Shown: positions 8,119 to 18,234, counted from the stretch's first letter. The stretch: 33,452 nucleotides of DNA from Bacteroidales bacterium (GCA_012515395.1 JAAYYL010000097.1:1-33452); one strand, 5' to 3'. The notes: generated from the sequence alone by a model not told the origin. Numbers and translations are program-made.

Positions 8119-8299
8119 GTGTTATCAGATCTGCATATCCCCCTTTACCCCTCCCTCATGCCGGTTTACACCAACTTGTTCCCAATATGCCCTTGAGGCT
8201 CTACGTAAACACGGACCGCTGAAAGGTTTGTATCTTGCTGTATGGCGCTTTCTCAGATGCAATCCGTGGGGAGGCAGCGGTTACGATCCCGTTCCCTGA
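8009..8299 (+). CDS. yidD: Membrane protein insertion efficiency factor YidD
   Basis: YidD is a small membrane-associated protein that assists YidC-dependent insertion of inner-membrane proteins. The family core is clear: an amphipathic hydrophobic N-terminal helix, [31 protein letters not shown] and the ending [14 protein letters not shown], with the conserved cysteines. The start is uncertain. ATG 8009 gives 96 residues with about 20 more at the N-terminus than related proteins usually have; a TTG near 8063 would give a more typical length. Either way the gene overlaps rnpA in a different frame. Its 3' end overlaps the convergent uvrC gene by 19 bases. Confidence 0.9.
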   Translation: MKSTPTANWRQKCRNSWNVLLKYLKKVLIFPLILLIKCYQICISPFTPPSCRFTPTCSQYALEALRKHGPLKGLYLAVWRFLRCNPWGGSGYDPVP

Positions 8300-10104
8300 G
8301 CATCCAGATAATCCCTTAGCTTTTGAGCCGTTTTTGCCGGAATCACCCCGGAAAGTTCCTCTAATGTTGCTTTTTCTATGTGTTTGAGGCTTCCGTACCG
8401 TACCATTAGTCTCTCCATGGTGCGGGGACCGATCCCCGGAACATCAGTAAGTACGGAACGTGCAAAGCCGGAACTCCGTTTTTTCCTGTGAAACGTTATT
8501 CCAAAACGATGCGCTTCATTACGCAGGTGCATAAGAATTCTTAACGAAGAGGAATTCTTATCCAAAAACAACGGGGTTTTATCTGTAGCCAGATATATTT
8601 CTTCCAATCTTTTTGCCAGACCTATCACTGTTACGGCAGGAACCAGTTGCAGGTCTTTCAGGGCAGAAAAAGCTGCCGACAATTGCCCTTTACCTCCGTC
8701 TATGACCACCAACTGCGGCAAGGGTTGTTTTTCTCTCAACACACGGCTGTAACGCCTGGTGACCACCTCTTTCATGGAAGCAAAATCATTTGGACCCTCA
8801 ACGGTCTTTATGGAAAAATGCCTGTAATCTTTATTGCTGGGAACTCCGTTCCTGAAAACAACACAAGCCGCCACGGGATTGGATCCCTGCAGGTTGGAAT
8901 TATCAAAACATTCAATGTGGACCGGTAAAGATGGCATATTCAGATCCTGTTGCAATTTTTCCAGCACTTTTCGCGTTTTTACATCCCGGCTTTTTCCCTT
9001 GTCCCGTGATTCAATAAGACGGAGCTGTTCCGTTTTGTAATTTTCGGCATTGCGCAGACTCAAAGTGACCAGTTTCTTTTTGTCTCCTTTCAGGGGAACA
9101 TGTACACGGTGGTCGCCGGGAACAGCTTCGGGAAGAAATGGCACCAGTATTTCCCGGGAAAGCCCGCCGGTCTGTTCTTTCATATCGGCAAGAAACAAGC
9201 TCAGCAGCGTTTCCAGTGTTTCTTCAATTTGCAACTTGTATTTTACATTCCGGGACTGAATAACAGACCCTTGAGAAACGCGCATAAAATTTCCAAATGC
9301 CATGGAAGACGACTCATTTGTCAACAGGCTGAACACGTCAACATTGGATATGTGAGGGTTGACTATGACCGATTTATTTTGATATCGTGTAAGGGCTTCC
9401 CATTGTTCTTTGTATTTTTGTGCCTGTTCAAAATTCAGTTTCTCAACCGCATTATTCATTTGCTCTTCCAAAAGGTTCCTTACGGATGTAACGTCTCCTT
9501 TCAGAATTTTTACGGCATCCCGGATATATTGTTCATAGGCGTCCTCCGTTTCCAACCCCACACAAGGTGCTTTACAACGGCCTATGTGGTATTGCAGGCA
9601 TTTCCGGTAACGTTGGGCAGCTATTGCTTTTGGTGTAAGCACCAGAGAACAGGTGCGTAAAGGATACAAATTATGGATAAGCTGCAGGAGTTGCCTGCAA
9701 TAATAAGTACTGGTATAAGGACCAAAGTAAAGCGATTTGTCTCTGATCACTTTCCGGGTCTGCATGATTCGTGGAAAAGGTTCATTTTTCACGCATATCC
9801 ACGGAAATGTCTTATCATCCTTAAGCAGGATGTTATATCTGGGCTGTAATCTTTTGATCAAATTGTTTTCCAGTAACAGGGCGTCGCTTTCAGTTTCCAC
9901 TACGGTATACTCAAGGGACCGGGCCCGGCTGACCATACGCTGTGTCTTAATTGACAAGTTTTTTCCGCGCGTAAAATATTGTGAAACCCGCTTTTTAAGG
10001 TCTTTGGCTTTGCCTACATAAATAACCGTTCCGTCTTTGTTCAGAAAACGGTACACACCGCATTGATGAGGCAGCAGGGTTAATTGATCGTCTATATGAG
10101 CCAT
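8281..10104 (-). CDS. uvrC: Excinuclease ABC subunit C
   Basis: UvrC makes both incisions around a DNA lesion during nucleotide excision repair, working with UvrA and UvrB. From the ATG at 10104 the protein has 607 residues. The GIY-YIG nuclease domain is at about 14-95 (GVY at 16-18, [12 protein letters not shown] at 28-39, E79). Four cysteines at 152, 169, 177 and 181 are spaced like the iron-sulphur ligands described for E. coli UvrC. The UVR domain is near 208-243 ([12 protein letters not shown]), followed by the RNase H-like nuclease domain ([20 protein letters not shown]) and a C-terminal helix-hairpin-helix pair ([12 protein letters not shown]). An in-frame ATG at 10122 would add six residues; MAHIDDQL fits the family better. 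Confidence 0.97.
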   Translation of the reverse strand: MAHIDDQLTLLPHQCGVYRFLNKDGTVIYVGKAKDLKKRVSQYFTRGKNLSIKTQRMVSRARSLEYTVVETESDALLLENNLIKRLQPRYNILLKDDKTFPWICVKNEPFPRIMQTRKVIRDKSLYFGPYTSTYYCRQLLQLIHNLYPLRTCSLVLTPKAIAAQRYRKCLQYHIGRCKAPCVGLETEDAYEQYIRDAVKILKGDVTSVRNLLEEQMNNAVEKLNFEQAQKYKEQWEALTRYQNKSVIVNPHISNVDVFSLLTNESSSMAFGNFMRVSQGSVIQSRNVKYKLQIEETLETLLSLFLADMKEQTGGLSREILVPFLPEAVPGDHRVHVPLKGDKKKLVTLSLRNAENYKTEQLRLIESRDKGKSRDVKTRKVLEKLQQDLNMPSLPVHIECFDNSNLQGSNPVAACVVFRNGVPSNKDYRHFSIKTVEGPNDFASMKEVVTRRYSRVLREKQPLPQLVVIDGGKGQLSAAFSALKDLQLVPAVTVIGLAKRLEEIYLATDKTPLFLDKNSSSLRILMHLRNEAHRFGITFHRKKRSSGFARSVLTDVPGIGPRTMERLMVRYGSLKHIEKATLEELSGVIPAKTAQKLRDYLDAQGTGS

Positions 10105-10121
10105 AACATTGTAAAAATACA

Positions 10122-10129
10122 TATATTTG
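10122..10129 (+). promoter_or_regulatory. -7 box (TATATTTG) for the acyltransferase-tadA unit
   Basis: TATATTTG matches TAnnTTTG exactly and ends 11 bases before the ATG at 10141. It lies in the short gap between the divergent uvrC and acyltransferase genes. No clear -33 TTTG is seen at 19-21 bases upstream. Confidence 0.5.
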
Positions 10130-10140
10130 CCAAACCATTT

Positions 10141-11925
10141 ATGAAAAAACTAATAGAAACCAAAGATCTGCGACAGGTCTTCGGGGAAAAATCGGTAGTG
10201 GGTTTCTTTCTTGCACCGGCCCTGATGAAATTGATGAAGCTTGACAAAATAAACAAGCTTTATGACAAGGTGGCAGATTTTCAGGGACGTGAATGTTTAG
10301 AGGCTTTTCTGGCCGAAATGCGTATAACATACGAGATCCCCTCTACAGATCTGGCCAACCTTCCCAAAGAAGGGCCTTTCATTACTGTGTCCAATCATGC
10401 ATACGGCGGCCTTGACGGGATCATCCTGATGCATCTTGTTTCTGAAGAAAGACCCGATCTGAAAGTCATTGTTAATTTCCTGTTATCCCGTATTAAACCT
10501 TTAGAGAATTTCTTTTTACCTGTCAATGCCTTTGATAAAAATGTATCATCCCGTTCCAGCATTAAAGGAATCCGCCTTGCTAAAGAAAGCCTCCAAAACG
10601 GAAGTCCTTTAGGCCTTTTCCCTGCCGGAGAAGTTTCACATATAGGACCTTCGGGACAGGTGGAAGACCTTCCCTGGCACACTCCCATAGTTAAATTCAT
10701 CCAAAACGCAGGAGTGCCTGTGGTCCCCATTTATTTTGGAGGTCACAATTCGGCCCGGTTTATGCGCCGGGCAAAAATCCATCCCATGCTTCAGACAGCC
10801 AGTTTGCCGGCTGAAGTACTTAACAAAAAAGGCCAACGCATTTCCATACGCATAGGAGCGCCTGTAAGTGTGGCCGAGCAACAACGCTACCGGGATTACA
10901 AGGAACTGGGGGATTACCTGCGTGCCAGGACTTACGCCCTGGCGGCAAACATAGAAAAAGAAGACAAGTATAAAGACCTGGAACATGCAGCCCCCATTGC
11001 AGTGGCTAAACAAAACGATCTGGCGATAAGGGAAATTGAGCAGCTTCCTTCACGAAATTGTCTGTTCAAAATAAACAATTTTGCCGCTTATTTTGCTCCT
11101 TATTCCTTTATTCCCAACCTCATGTACGAAATCGGAAGAAAAAGGGAAGAGGCGTTCCGTTCCGTAGGTGAAGGTACTTACCAACCATTGGATCTGGATC
11201 CTTATGACCGTAATTACCATCATTTGATTTTGTGGGATACAGAAAAAAAGGCAATCGTGGGAGCCTACCGCATAGGCATGGGAGCCGAGTTAATGAAACG
11301 GTTTGGCCCTACGGGATTTTACAACAGCACACTTTTTCAGTTTGACGAAAAATTTGAACCTGTGCTTCGTCAGAGCCTTGAACTGGGCAGGGCCTTCATC
11401 AGTCATGAATACCGGTATGAAACCATACCCATGATGTTACTCTTCAAGGGCCTTTTCCACATCATGCTGCGCAATGAGGAATACCGTTATTTTATTGGAC
11501 CGGTCAGCATTTCATCCTGGTATCCTGAATTGTATCAATCCCTGATACAGAAATATATCATGGAACATCACAGCACGCCTGATTACCAAGACTGTGTACA
11601 TCCACGATGTCCCTTTGTTCCTGAATTCGGATTGGTCAATCCTGACGTCTTACTACGCGATATACAGACGCCCGAACAACTGGACCGGCTGTTGATGCGC
11701 ATGAGTAACAGGCAATACCGCCTTCCTTCATTGGTGAAACGCTACCTGAAACTAAATGCCAAAGTGGTTGTGTTTAATATTGACAAAGAATTCAACGATT
11801 CTCTGGACGGATTCATCGTTTGTGATGTGCAGGAAGTCTCCAAGGAAGAATTGTTGATGGTAACCAAGGATATTTCGGATCCTTCGGTAATCGAAAAACG
11901 CTTTGGAAGGTCTCTCACAAGATAA
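10141..11925 (+). CDS. Fused two-domain acyltransferase (PlsC-like plus GNAT-like), probable aminolipid synthase
   Basis: The 594-residue product has two acyltransferase halves. The N-terminal half is PlsC/lysophospholipid-acyltransferase-like, with SNHAYGGLDG (H86, D92) as the catalytic segment and GLFPAGEVSH as the second motif. The C-terminal half (from about residue 305) is GNAT/hemolysin-like, of the type that acylates the amino group of an amino acid; it contains LELGRAFISHEYR and FIGPVSISSWYP. This order matches the bifunctional OlsF/GlsF enzymes, which make ornithine or glycine lipids, whereas Bacteroides thetaiotaomicron uses separate glsB and glsA genes. Membrane aminolipid (probably glycine lipid) synthesis is therefore the best guess. 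ATG 10141 is chosen over an upstream GTG- or ATG-like start because it follows the promoter box. Substrate is inferred. Confidence 0.8.
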   Translation: MKKLIETKDLRQVFGEKSVVGFFLAPALMKLMKLDKINKLYDKVADFQGRECLEAFLAEMRITYEIPSTDLANLPKEGPFITVSNHAYGGLDGIILMHLVSEERPDLKVIVNFLLSRIKPLENFFLPVNAFDKNVSSRSSIKGIRLAKESLQNGSPLGLFPAGEVSHIGPSGQVEDLPWHTPIVKFIQNAGVPVVPIYFGGHNSARFMRRAKIHPMLQTASLPAEVLNKKGQRISIRIGAPVSVAEQQRYRDYKELGDYLRARTYALAANIEKEDKYKDLEHAAPIAVAKQNDLAIREIEQLPSRNCLFKINNFAAYFAPYSFIPNLMYEIGRKREEAFRSVGEGTYQPLDLDPYDRNYHHLILWDTEKKAIVGAYRIGMGAELMKRFGPTGFYNSTLFQFDEKFEPVLRQSLELGRAFISHEYRYETIPMMLLFKGLFHIMLRNEEYRYFIGPVSISSWYPELYQSLIQKYIMEHHSTPDYQDCVHPRCPFVPEFGLVNPDVLLRDIQTPEQLDRLLMRMSNRQYRLPSLVKRYLKLNAKVVVFNIDKEFNDSLDGFIVCDVQEVSKEELLMVTKDISDPSVIEKRFGRSLTR

Positions 11926-12346
11926 AATCTTCATGGAAAAGGCCCTGGAAGAGGCCCGTACGGCTTTCGCCAAAGACGAAATTCCCGTGGGAGCCGTTAT
12001 TGTTTGCCGGGGTAAAATCATTGCCAGGGCTTACAATCTGACGGAAACTTTAAACGATCCGACGGCACATGCCGAGATGCAGGCAATAACAGCCGCATGC
12101 AATTCCCTGGGAGGTAAATACCTGGATGATTGCACGCTTTACGTAACATTGGAACCGTGTGTAATGTGTGCCGGAGCCTGTGCATGGGCTCAATTGGGTC
12201 GCTTGGTGTATGCTGCAAGTGATCCCAAAAGAGGATACACCTTGTGTCCGGGCAATATCTTGCACCCAAAAACGGAAGTATCAGCAGGTTTGCTCTCTGA
12301 GCCGGCCGGACAGTTAATGAAAGATTTTTTTGCGGGGAAACGCTAA
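11903..12346 (+). CDS. tadA: tRNA-adenosine deaminase TadA / nucleoside deaminase
   Basis: This cytosolic zinc deaminase most likely converts the wobble adenosine of tRNA-Arg(ACG) to inosine. Zinc-binding and catalytic segments are clear: TAHAEMQA (His ligand and proton-shuttling Glu) and EPCVMCAGAC (two Cys ligands). The N-terminal IPVGAVIV and the LGGKYLDDCTLYVTLEPC stretch match Bacteroidetes TadA closely. The start is uncertain. TTG 11903 gives 147 residues and restores the usual residues before FMEKAL, at the cost of a 23-base overlap with the acyltransferase gene; ATG 11933 would give 137 residues. A related guanine or cytidine-type deaminase cannot be excluded but fits less well. Confidence 0.85.
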   Translation: MEGLSQDKIFMEKALEEARTAFAKDEIPVGAVIVCRGKIIARAYNLTETLNDPTAHAEMQAITAACNSLGGKYLDDCTLYVTLEPCVMCAGACAWAQLGRLVYAASDPKRGYTLCPGNILHPKTEVSAGLLSEPAGQLMKDFFAGKR

Positions 12347-12359
12347 TGTTATATCTTTG
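12329..12359 (+). promoter_or_regulatory. Full Bacteroidetes promoter for the tandem tRNA-Gln genes
   Basis: TTTG (12329-12332), a 19-base spacer and TATCTTTG (12352-12359) form an exact copy of the consensus TTTG-N19-TAnnTTTG. The first tRNA begins 11 bases after the -7 box. The -33 part overlaps the end of tadA. This is the best-formed promoter in the window. Confidence 0.75.
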
Positions 12360-12370
12360 CAGCCTCCGAT

Positions 12371-12441
12371 TGAGCTATGGTGTAATGGTAGCACTACAGA
12401 TTTTGGTTCTGTCTGTCCAGGTTCGAATCCTGGTAGCTCAA
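12371..12441 (+). tRNA. tRNA-Gln (anticodon TTG)
   Basis: The cloverleaf folds well. The acceptor stem TGAGCTA (12371-12377) pairs with TAGCTCA (12434-12440). The anticodon stem ACAGA/TCTGT encloses loop TTTTGGT with anticodon TTG (12403-12405), reading CAA. The T arm CCAGG-TTCGAAT-CCTGG is perfect. The 3' CCA is not encoded. It is the first of two tandem copies separated by seven bases. Confidence 0.96.
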
Positions 12442-12448
12442 CAAAGGA

Positions 12449-12519
12449 TGAGCTATGGTGTAATGGTAGCACTACAGATTCTGGCTCTGTCGGTCCGGGT
12501 TCGAGTCCTGGTAGCTCAA
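12449..12519 (+). tRNA. tRNA-Gln (anticodon CTG)
   Basis: This is a near copy of the preceding tRNA with the same acceptor stem. The anticodon loop is TTCTGGC with anticodon CTG (12481-12483), reading CAG. It differs from the first copy at five positions, two of them in the anticodon loop. The T stem CCGGG/CCTGG keeps one G-T wobble. CCA is not encoded. It is probably co-transcribed with the TTG copy; no hairpin terminator follows, only a T-rich stretch. Confidence 0.96.
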
Positions 12520-12567
12520 CTTCTCTTGTTTTTTCCTTATAAATTCCAACTATTAAATACAATCAGT

Positions 12568-12575
12568 TAATTTTG
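12568..12575 (+). promoter_or_regulatory. -7 box four bases before the HExxH/barrel protein gene
   Basis: TAATTTTG is an exact TAnnTTTG match, followed by CCGA and the ATG at 12580. No clear -33 box is present. Transcription from it would give an mRNA with almost no leader. Confidence 0.5.
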
Positions 12576-12579
12576 CCGA

Positions 12580-15483
12580 ATGAATAAACTGATTGCCTGT
12601 TTTGTTTCCTGTTGTTTTCTTCTGGGAACGTATTTCCCGGCAACCGGACAGTATTACAAAACCGGTGAAGACCCTGCCCGGTTGAAATGGAATCAGTTGC
12701 AAGCCGGTCCCTATAAGATCATCTTTCCCCGGGGTACGGACTCCCTGGCTTTTCGTTACGCCTGGTTACTGGAACAGGTCACCCCTCATGTTATGAGATC
12801 CCTGGAAGCTGATACCCCTGCCATCCCCGTGGTTTTGCATCCTTACAATGTAAATAGCAACGGCATGGTTGCCTGGACACCAAAAAGAATGGAACTGATA
12901 ACCACACCCCCTTCTTCAGGAACCATGCATAACTGGGAAAAGCAACTGGCCGTCCATGAAACCAGGCACGTGGCACAAATGCAACGTGCCGGTGAACACT
13001 TTTTCCGTGGTTTCAGGTGGTTTTTCGGACAGCAATCGGAAGGCGTGTCTGTTGGTTTGTATTTTCCCCGGTGGCTTCTGGAAGGAGACGCGGTAATAAC
13101 CGAAACGCTGTTGTCTTCCGCCGGACGCGGCAGGGAAGCCTCTTTCCTGATGCCATACAAAGCCTATTTTGCAGAAAACAAGTTTTTTTCTTACGATAAA
13201 TGGCGTTACGGATCCTTTCGTCATTTTATTCCGGATCATTACGCACTGGGATACATGAAATTATCCGTTGCCACATTGAATGCGGCTGAAGACGCGCTCA
13301 GCCGTATATTTACGGATATTACAAAATACCCTTACTGGCCATTTATTTACGGCACAACCTTCAAAAAAAATTACGGTTCGTATGCCGTAAAACTATGGGG
13401 TCCGGCAGCAGATCACTATAAACAGATCTGGCAACAGGAAGAAATGCTTAAACAACCGGCGGATCCGGGCGTACAGCTCAACCGCAGTGTGAAGGATTAT
13501 GTCCGTTACGCCTCCCCGGCTCTTGTTATGCATGAAGACGGGGCCGGGTACCTTTATGCCGTAAAATCATCTTTAGCAAAAACATCCCGAATCATTCGCT
13601 TTGATAAAAATGTTGAGCAAAAAGAACACCCCTTGTTTCCGGCAGGGAACATCAATTCATCTTTGAACGCAAACGGTCCTTACCTCTATTGGAGTGAAAC
13701 GGTCAGCGGATACCGCTGGGCTCACGAGAATTACTCGGTGATCATGAAATACAATGCGGTCACCGGACGCAAACAACAACTGACATCCAAAACACGTTAT
13801 TTCAATCCGGCTCCCGGCCCCGATAACAAACTGCTGGCTGCGGCGTTTTATAAGCCGCAGGGAGGTTCGCAATTGCACCTGTTGAACGCCATGACCGGCG
13901 AGCTTTTGGAAATTGTTGAAATACCCGACGGCGGGCAAATTACGGAAATTGCGTGGAGCAGCATAGATACCCTTATTGTGATGATAACGGGAGAAAACGG
14001 TACCGGGATATACAAAATGGACCGGAACTCCGGCCTTAAGACCGTGATCCTGCCTCCCTCTTTTCATTCCCTGGGAGGTTTGCAATATGCTTCCGGAAAG
14101 ATATTCTTTAAAAGCGACAAGGTCAACAATACCGACAATATTTTCAGCATGAATGAAGACGGGTCCGGAATACTTCAGCTTACGCGGGCCCGCTTTGGCG
14201 CTTTTGATCCTTTGCCTTACGAAACGCCGTCAGGAACATTTCTGTATTATACCAATTACACAACCCGGGGATATCAGCTTACCCGCTTGCATCCGGACAG
14301 TCTTCTAAACGCGCCGGCTTGTTTTACACGGGAACATCCGGATTCTTTTATCCTTTCGGAAAAATCCGGTTTCAACATAGATACGCTAAGGGTTCCGGAA
14401 ACCATTTCTTACCCCGTAAAAAAATACAGCAAACTCCTGCATGCCGTCAGAATTCATTCATGGATGCCTTTTTATTTCAATTACGACAAACTGGAAAATT
14501 TCACCTTTAAGGAATACTACCGGTCCGTGGCACCGGGTGCTACCATCATGTCACAAAACACCCTGGGAACACTTGTCACCACCATGGGATATTCTTATCA
14601 CCAGGGATTTCATGCCGGACACCTGAAAGTTAATTATTCAGGATGGTTGCCTGTATTTTCATTCCAGGCAGACATTAACGACAGGTACCATACCCACACC
14701 TTTACCATACCTGAAAACGGACAATACAAATGGGCAAGTGACACCTTGATGACCCCCGCTCTGGAGTTTTCCCTGCGTTCCTACATTCCTTTTACTTTCA
14801 ACAGCCACGGTTGGCAACGGGGACTTGTGCCGCAAATAAGGTACAGTATATCCAACGATACATACAGACATCCCCTGAAAGACAAAACCGTCGTAAACCA
14901 AATGTTCCAGGCAGGATTACAGTATTATCAAATGATGAACCGTGCACCCCGGGATATTTTTCCCCGCTTTGGATTCGGATTGAATGTCCAGACTTCATTT
15001 GCTCCGCAAGCTGCGGGACTTTTCACCAATATCCTGTATATGCAGGCCTACGGGTACCTTCCCGGATTCCTGAGGAACCAGGCTCTCAAATGGAACCTGG
15101 GATGGCAGGAACAACAGGATAAGGATCGGTTCTTCTACCTGGGAACATTCATGGCCGCTCCCCGTGGTCTTGATCAACGCATCCTGGCTCCCGGAACGTT
15201 TTCCGCCTCTGTGGATTATGCCATTCCGGTGTGGATTGGAGATCCATCCATCCCCGATGTGATATATATCAAACGGCTTCAGGTTATACCTTTTGCAGAT
15301 TACATGCAAACCCGCCAAAGTGACGGCGTCAAAAACGAATACTGGTCTTTAGGAACGGATCTTCTTATGGATTTTCATTTGTTCAGAATAGGGGTCATGC
15401 TTTCTGCCGGGGTTCGTTATGCCTATACGTGTGAGCACAAACACCGCTTTGAATTTTTGTTTTCATTTCCCGCTTTTTATTAA
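12580..15483 (+). CDS. Exported HExxH metallopeptidase-like / TolB-like propeller / outer-membrane barrel protein
   Basis: The 967-residue protein opens with a type I signal peptide (likely cleavage after TYFPATG). Residues about 30-290 resemble a gluzincin zinc peptidase: H126-E-T-R-H130 forms HExxH, and WLLEGDAVITE supplies candidate third-ligand glutamates E168 and E175, the usual EGxA arrangement. Residues about 300-600 contain repeated strand-turn units such as NIFSMNEDGSGILQLT, typical of TolB/WD40-like propellers. From about 640 onward, alternating aromatic strands lead to an ending FEFLFSFPAFY with a terminal aromatic residue, as in outer-membrane barrels. Proteins of this layout are usually labelled TolB-like in Bacteroidetes. 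Substrate and activity are unknown. The pnuC start lies five bases downstream, so the two are probably co-transcribed. Confidence 0.75.
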   Translation: MNKLIACFVSCCFLLGTYFPATGQYYKTGEDPARLKWNQLQAGPYKIIFPRGTDSLAFRYAWLLEQVTPHVMRSLEADTPAIPVVLHPYNVNSNGMVAWTPKRMELITTPPSSGTMHNWEKQLAVHETRHVAQMQRAGEHFFRGFRWFFGQQSEGVSVGLYFPRWLLEGDAVITETLLSSAGRGREASFLMPYKAYFAENKFFSYDKWRYGSFRHFIPDHYALGYMKLSVATLNAAEDALSRIFTDITKYPYWPFIYGTTFKKNYGSYAVKLWGPAADHYKQIWQQEEMLKQPADPGVQLNRSVKDYVRYASPALVMHEDGAGYLYAVKSSLAKTSRIIRFDKNVEQKEHPLFPAGNINSSLNANGPYLYWSETVSGYRWAHENYSVIMKYNAVTGRKQQLTSKTRYFNPAPGPDNKLLAAAFYKPQGGSQLHLLNAMTGELLEIVEIPDGGQITEIAWSSIDTLIVMITGENGTGIYKMDRNSGLKTVILPPSFHSLGGLQYASGKIFFKSDKVNNTDNIFSMNEDGSGILQLTRARFGAFDPLPYETPSGTFLYYTNYTTRGYQLTRLHPDSLLNAPACFTREHPDSFILSEKSGFNIDTLRVPETISYPVKKYSKLLHAVRIHSWMPFYFNYDKLENFTFKEYYRSVAPGATIMSQNTLGTLVTTMGYSYHQGFHAGHLKVNYSGWLPVFSFQADINDRYHTHTFTIPENGQYKWASDTLMTPALEFSLRSYIPFTFNSHGWQRGLVPQIRYSISNDTYRHPLKDKTVVNQMFQAGLQYYQMMNRAPRDIFPRFGFGLNVQTSFAPQAAGLFTNILYMQAYGYLPGFLRNQALKWNLGWQEQQDKDRFFYLGTFMAAPRGLDQRILAPGTFSASVDYAIPVWIGDPSIPDVIYIKRLQVIPFADYMQTRQSDGVKNEYWSLGTDLLMDFHLFRIGVMLSAGVRYAYTCEHKHRFEFLFSFPAFY

Positions 15484-15488
15484 AGTTC

Positions 15489-16184
15489 ATGAAATTACTG
15501 CGCTTTTTTTCTCCTTACGAATGGTTCTTGCTGTCATCCATCATAATTCTCAATTTCGTCGTCTTTTTTATAACCGGCCAATGGGATGCTTTGTCAGCCA
15601 TTGCAACAATTTCCGGAGTTTTATGTGTGGTTCTTGTAGCTAAGGGACACATTTCCAATTACCTTTTCGGATTGATCCAGGTGAGTTTATACACATATCT
15701 TTCCTGGGGAGTGGGATATTGGGGAGAAGTAGCCCTCAACGGGTTGTACTACGTGCCCATGCAATTTATCGGATTTTTCATGTGGAGAAAACGGATAAGG
15801 GAAGGGAGCAAGACCCGCGTCAAAGCGAAAAACCTGACCAGGCAACAACGCATATGGCTGTTTGTTGCATGTGTAATACTCATCACTGCAGGCGGACTGT
15901 TATTGAAATATTACAATGACCCCGCTCCTTTCCTGGATTCCACCACTACATTTTTGTCAATTGTGGCCATGTACCTGATGGTTAAAACATACTCGGAACA
16001 ATGGTATTTGTGGATCACTGTCAATGTTGCTACTATCATCATGTGGGGAATGGCTTTTATCCGCGATGGCCAGGAGGCCGGTCATCTGATTATTGCATCC
16101 ATGTGGTGCGTTTACCTGCTTAATTCCATTCACGGTCTGATTATCTGGAAAAAGGCTGCCAAAACGTCTTCGCTGACAAATTGA
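15489..16184 (+). CDS. pnuC: PnuC-family nicotinamide riboside transporter
   Basis: PnuC proteins are inner-membrane facilitators that bring in nicotinamide riboside for NAD synthesis; close relatives carry thiamine (PnuT) or riboflavin. The 231-residue product has about seven hydrophobic spans. It carries the family motif WxxWxxVN as WYLWITVN, and the N-terminal ISNYLFGLIQVSLYTYLSW and QFIGFFMWRKR segments typical of PnuC. The starting ATG is five bases after the upstream stop. No TPP or FMN riboswitch lies in front of it and no thiamine kinase is nearby, so nicotinamide riboside is the default guess for the substrate. Confidence 0.88.
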   Translation: MKLLRFFSPYEWFLLSSIIILNFVVFFITGQWDALSAIATISGVLCVVLVAKGHISNYLFGLIQVSLYTYLSWGVGYWGEVALNGLYYVPMQFIGFFMWRKRIREGSKTRVKAKNLTRQQRIWLFVACVILITAGGLLLKYYNDPAPFLDSTTTFLSIVAMYLMVKTYSEQWYLWITVNVATIIMWGMAFIRDGQEAGHLIIASMWCVYLLNSIHGLIIWKKAAKTSSLTN

Positions 16185-16212
16185 CAGACTTTGTGCCGTG
16201 GCATTGATTTTG
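16181..16212 (+). promoter_or_regulatory. Probable groESL promoter
   Basis: TTG (16181-16183), a 21-base spacer and TGATTTTG (16205-16212) approximate the Bacteroidetes promoter, with one mismatch in the -7 box. The predicted start site is near 16216, giving an AT-rich leader of about 65 bases before the groES ATG at 16283. The long leader contrasts with the nearly leaderless genes nearby. The -33 element overlaps the pnuC stop. Confidence 0.45.
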
Positions 16213-16214
16213 CG

Positions 16215-16238
16215 TTATCACCCTTCATTGAGTGAAAA
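16215..16238 (+). promoter_or_regulatory. Imperfect inverted repeat at the groESL start, CIRCE-like in part
   Basis: Arms TTATCACCC (16215-16223) and GAGTGAAAA (16230-16238) pair at seven of nine positions around a six-base spacer, right where transcription should begin. Each arm matches seven of nine bases of the HrcA operator CIRCE, but CIRCE normally has a nine-base spacer. It could be a degenerate heat-shock operator, or chance. Confidence 0.2.
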
Positions 16239-16282
16239 CATTAAAAATCAATAAAAACAATCATTTTAAAACTTTTAAAGAA

Positions 16283-16552
16283 ATGAAAATCAAACCTTTA
16301 GCAGATCGAGTAGTCGTTCAGCCGCAAGAGGCGGAAACCAAGACAGCTTCGGGCCTCTACATTCCCGACACCGCAAAAGAAAAACCCCAACGTGGAAAAA
16401 TCGTAGCAGTAGGCAGCGGTAAAAAAGACGAGCCTATGGAATTGAAAGAAGGTGACATGGTTCTCTACGGCAAATATGCCGGTACCGAGATCAATGTTGA
16501 CAACGAAGAATACCTTATTATGCGTCAATCGGACGTTTTAGCCATTATCTAA
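16283..16552 (+). CDS. groS: Co-chaperonin GroES (Hsp10)
   Basis: GroES forms the seven-subunit lid that closes the GroEL folding chamber in the cytosol. From ATG 16283 the protein has 89 residues. It begins [12 protein letters not shown], carries the mobile-loop region [19 protein letters not shown] and then GKIVAVGSG, and ends [15 protein letters not shown], all diagnostic. An upstream GTG at 16232 would add 17 lysine/asparagine-rich residues not found in the family, so it is rejected as the start. An A-rich AAAG run precedes the ATG. groEL follows 29 bases downstream. Confidence 0.97.
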   Translation: MKIKPLADRVVVQPQEAETKTASGLYIPDTAKEKPQRGKIVAVGSGKKDEPMELKEGDMVLYGKYAGTEINVDNEEYLIMRQSDVLAII

Positions 16553-16560
16553 AAAATTAA

Positions 16561-18210
<1,650 letters not shown>

Positions 18211-18234
18211 TATTCAACATATTACAAACCTTTG

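Noticed and set aside
12330-12570. Short open frames with an internal repeat across the tandem tRNA genes on both strands.
   Set aside because: The repeat is produced by the two near-identical tRNAs; there is no coding signal apart from them.
15484-15488. Possible thiamine or other riboswitch before pnuC.
   Set aside because: There are only five bases between the upstream stop and the pnuC ATG.
16232-16282. Extended GroES N-terminus from a GTG start.
   Set aside because: The extra 17 residues are Lys/Asn-rich, absent from the family and encoded by an AT-rich leader; ATG 16283 gives a standard 89-residue GroES.
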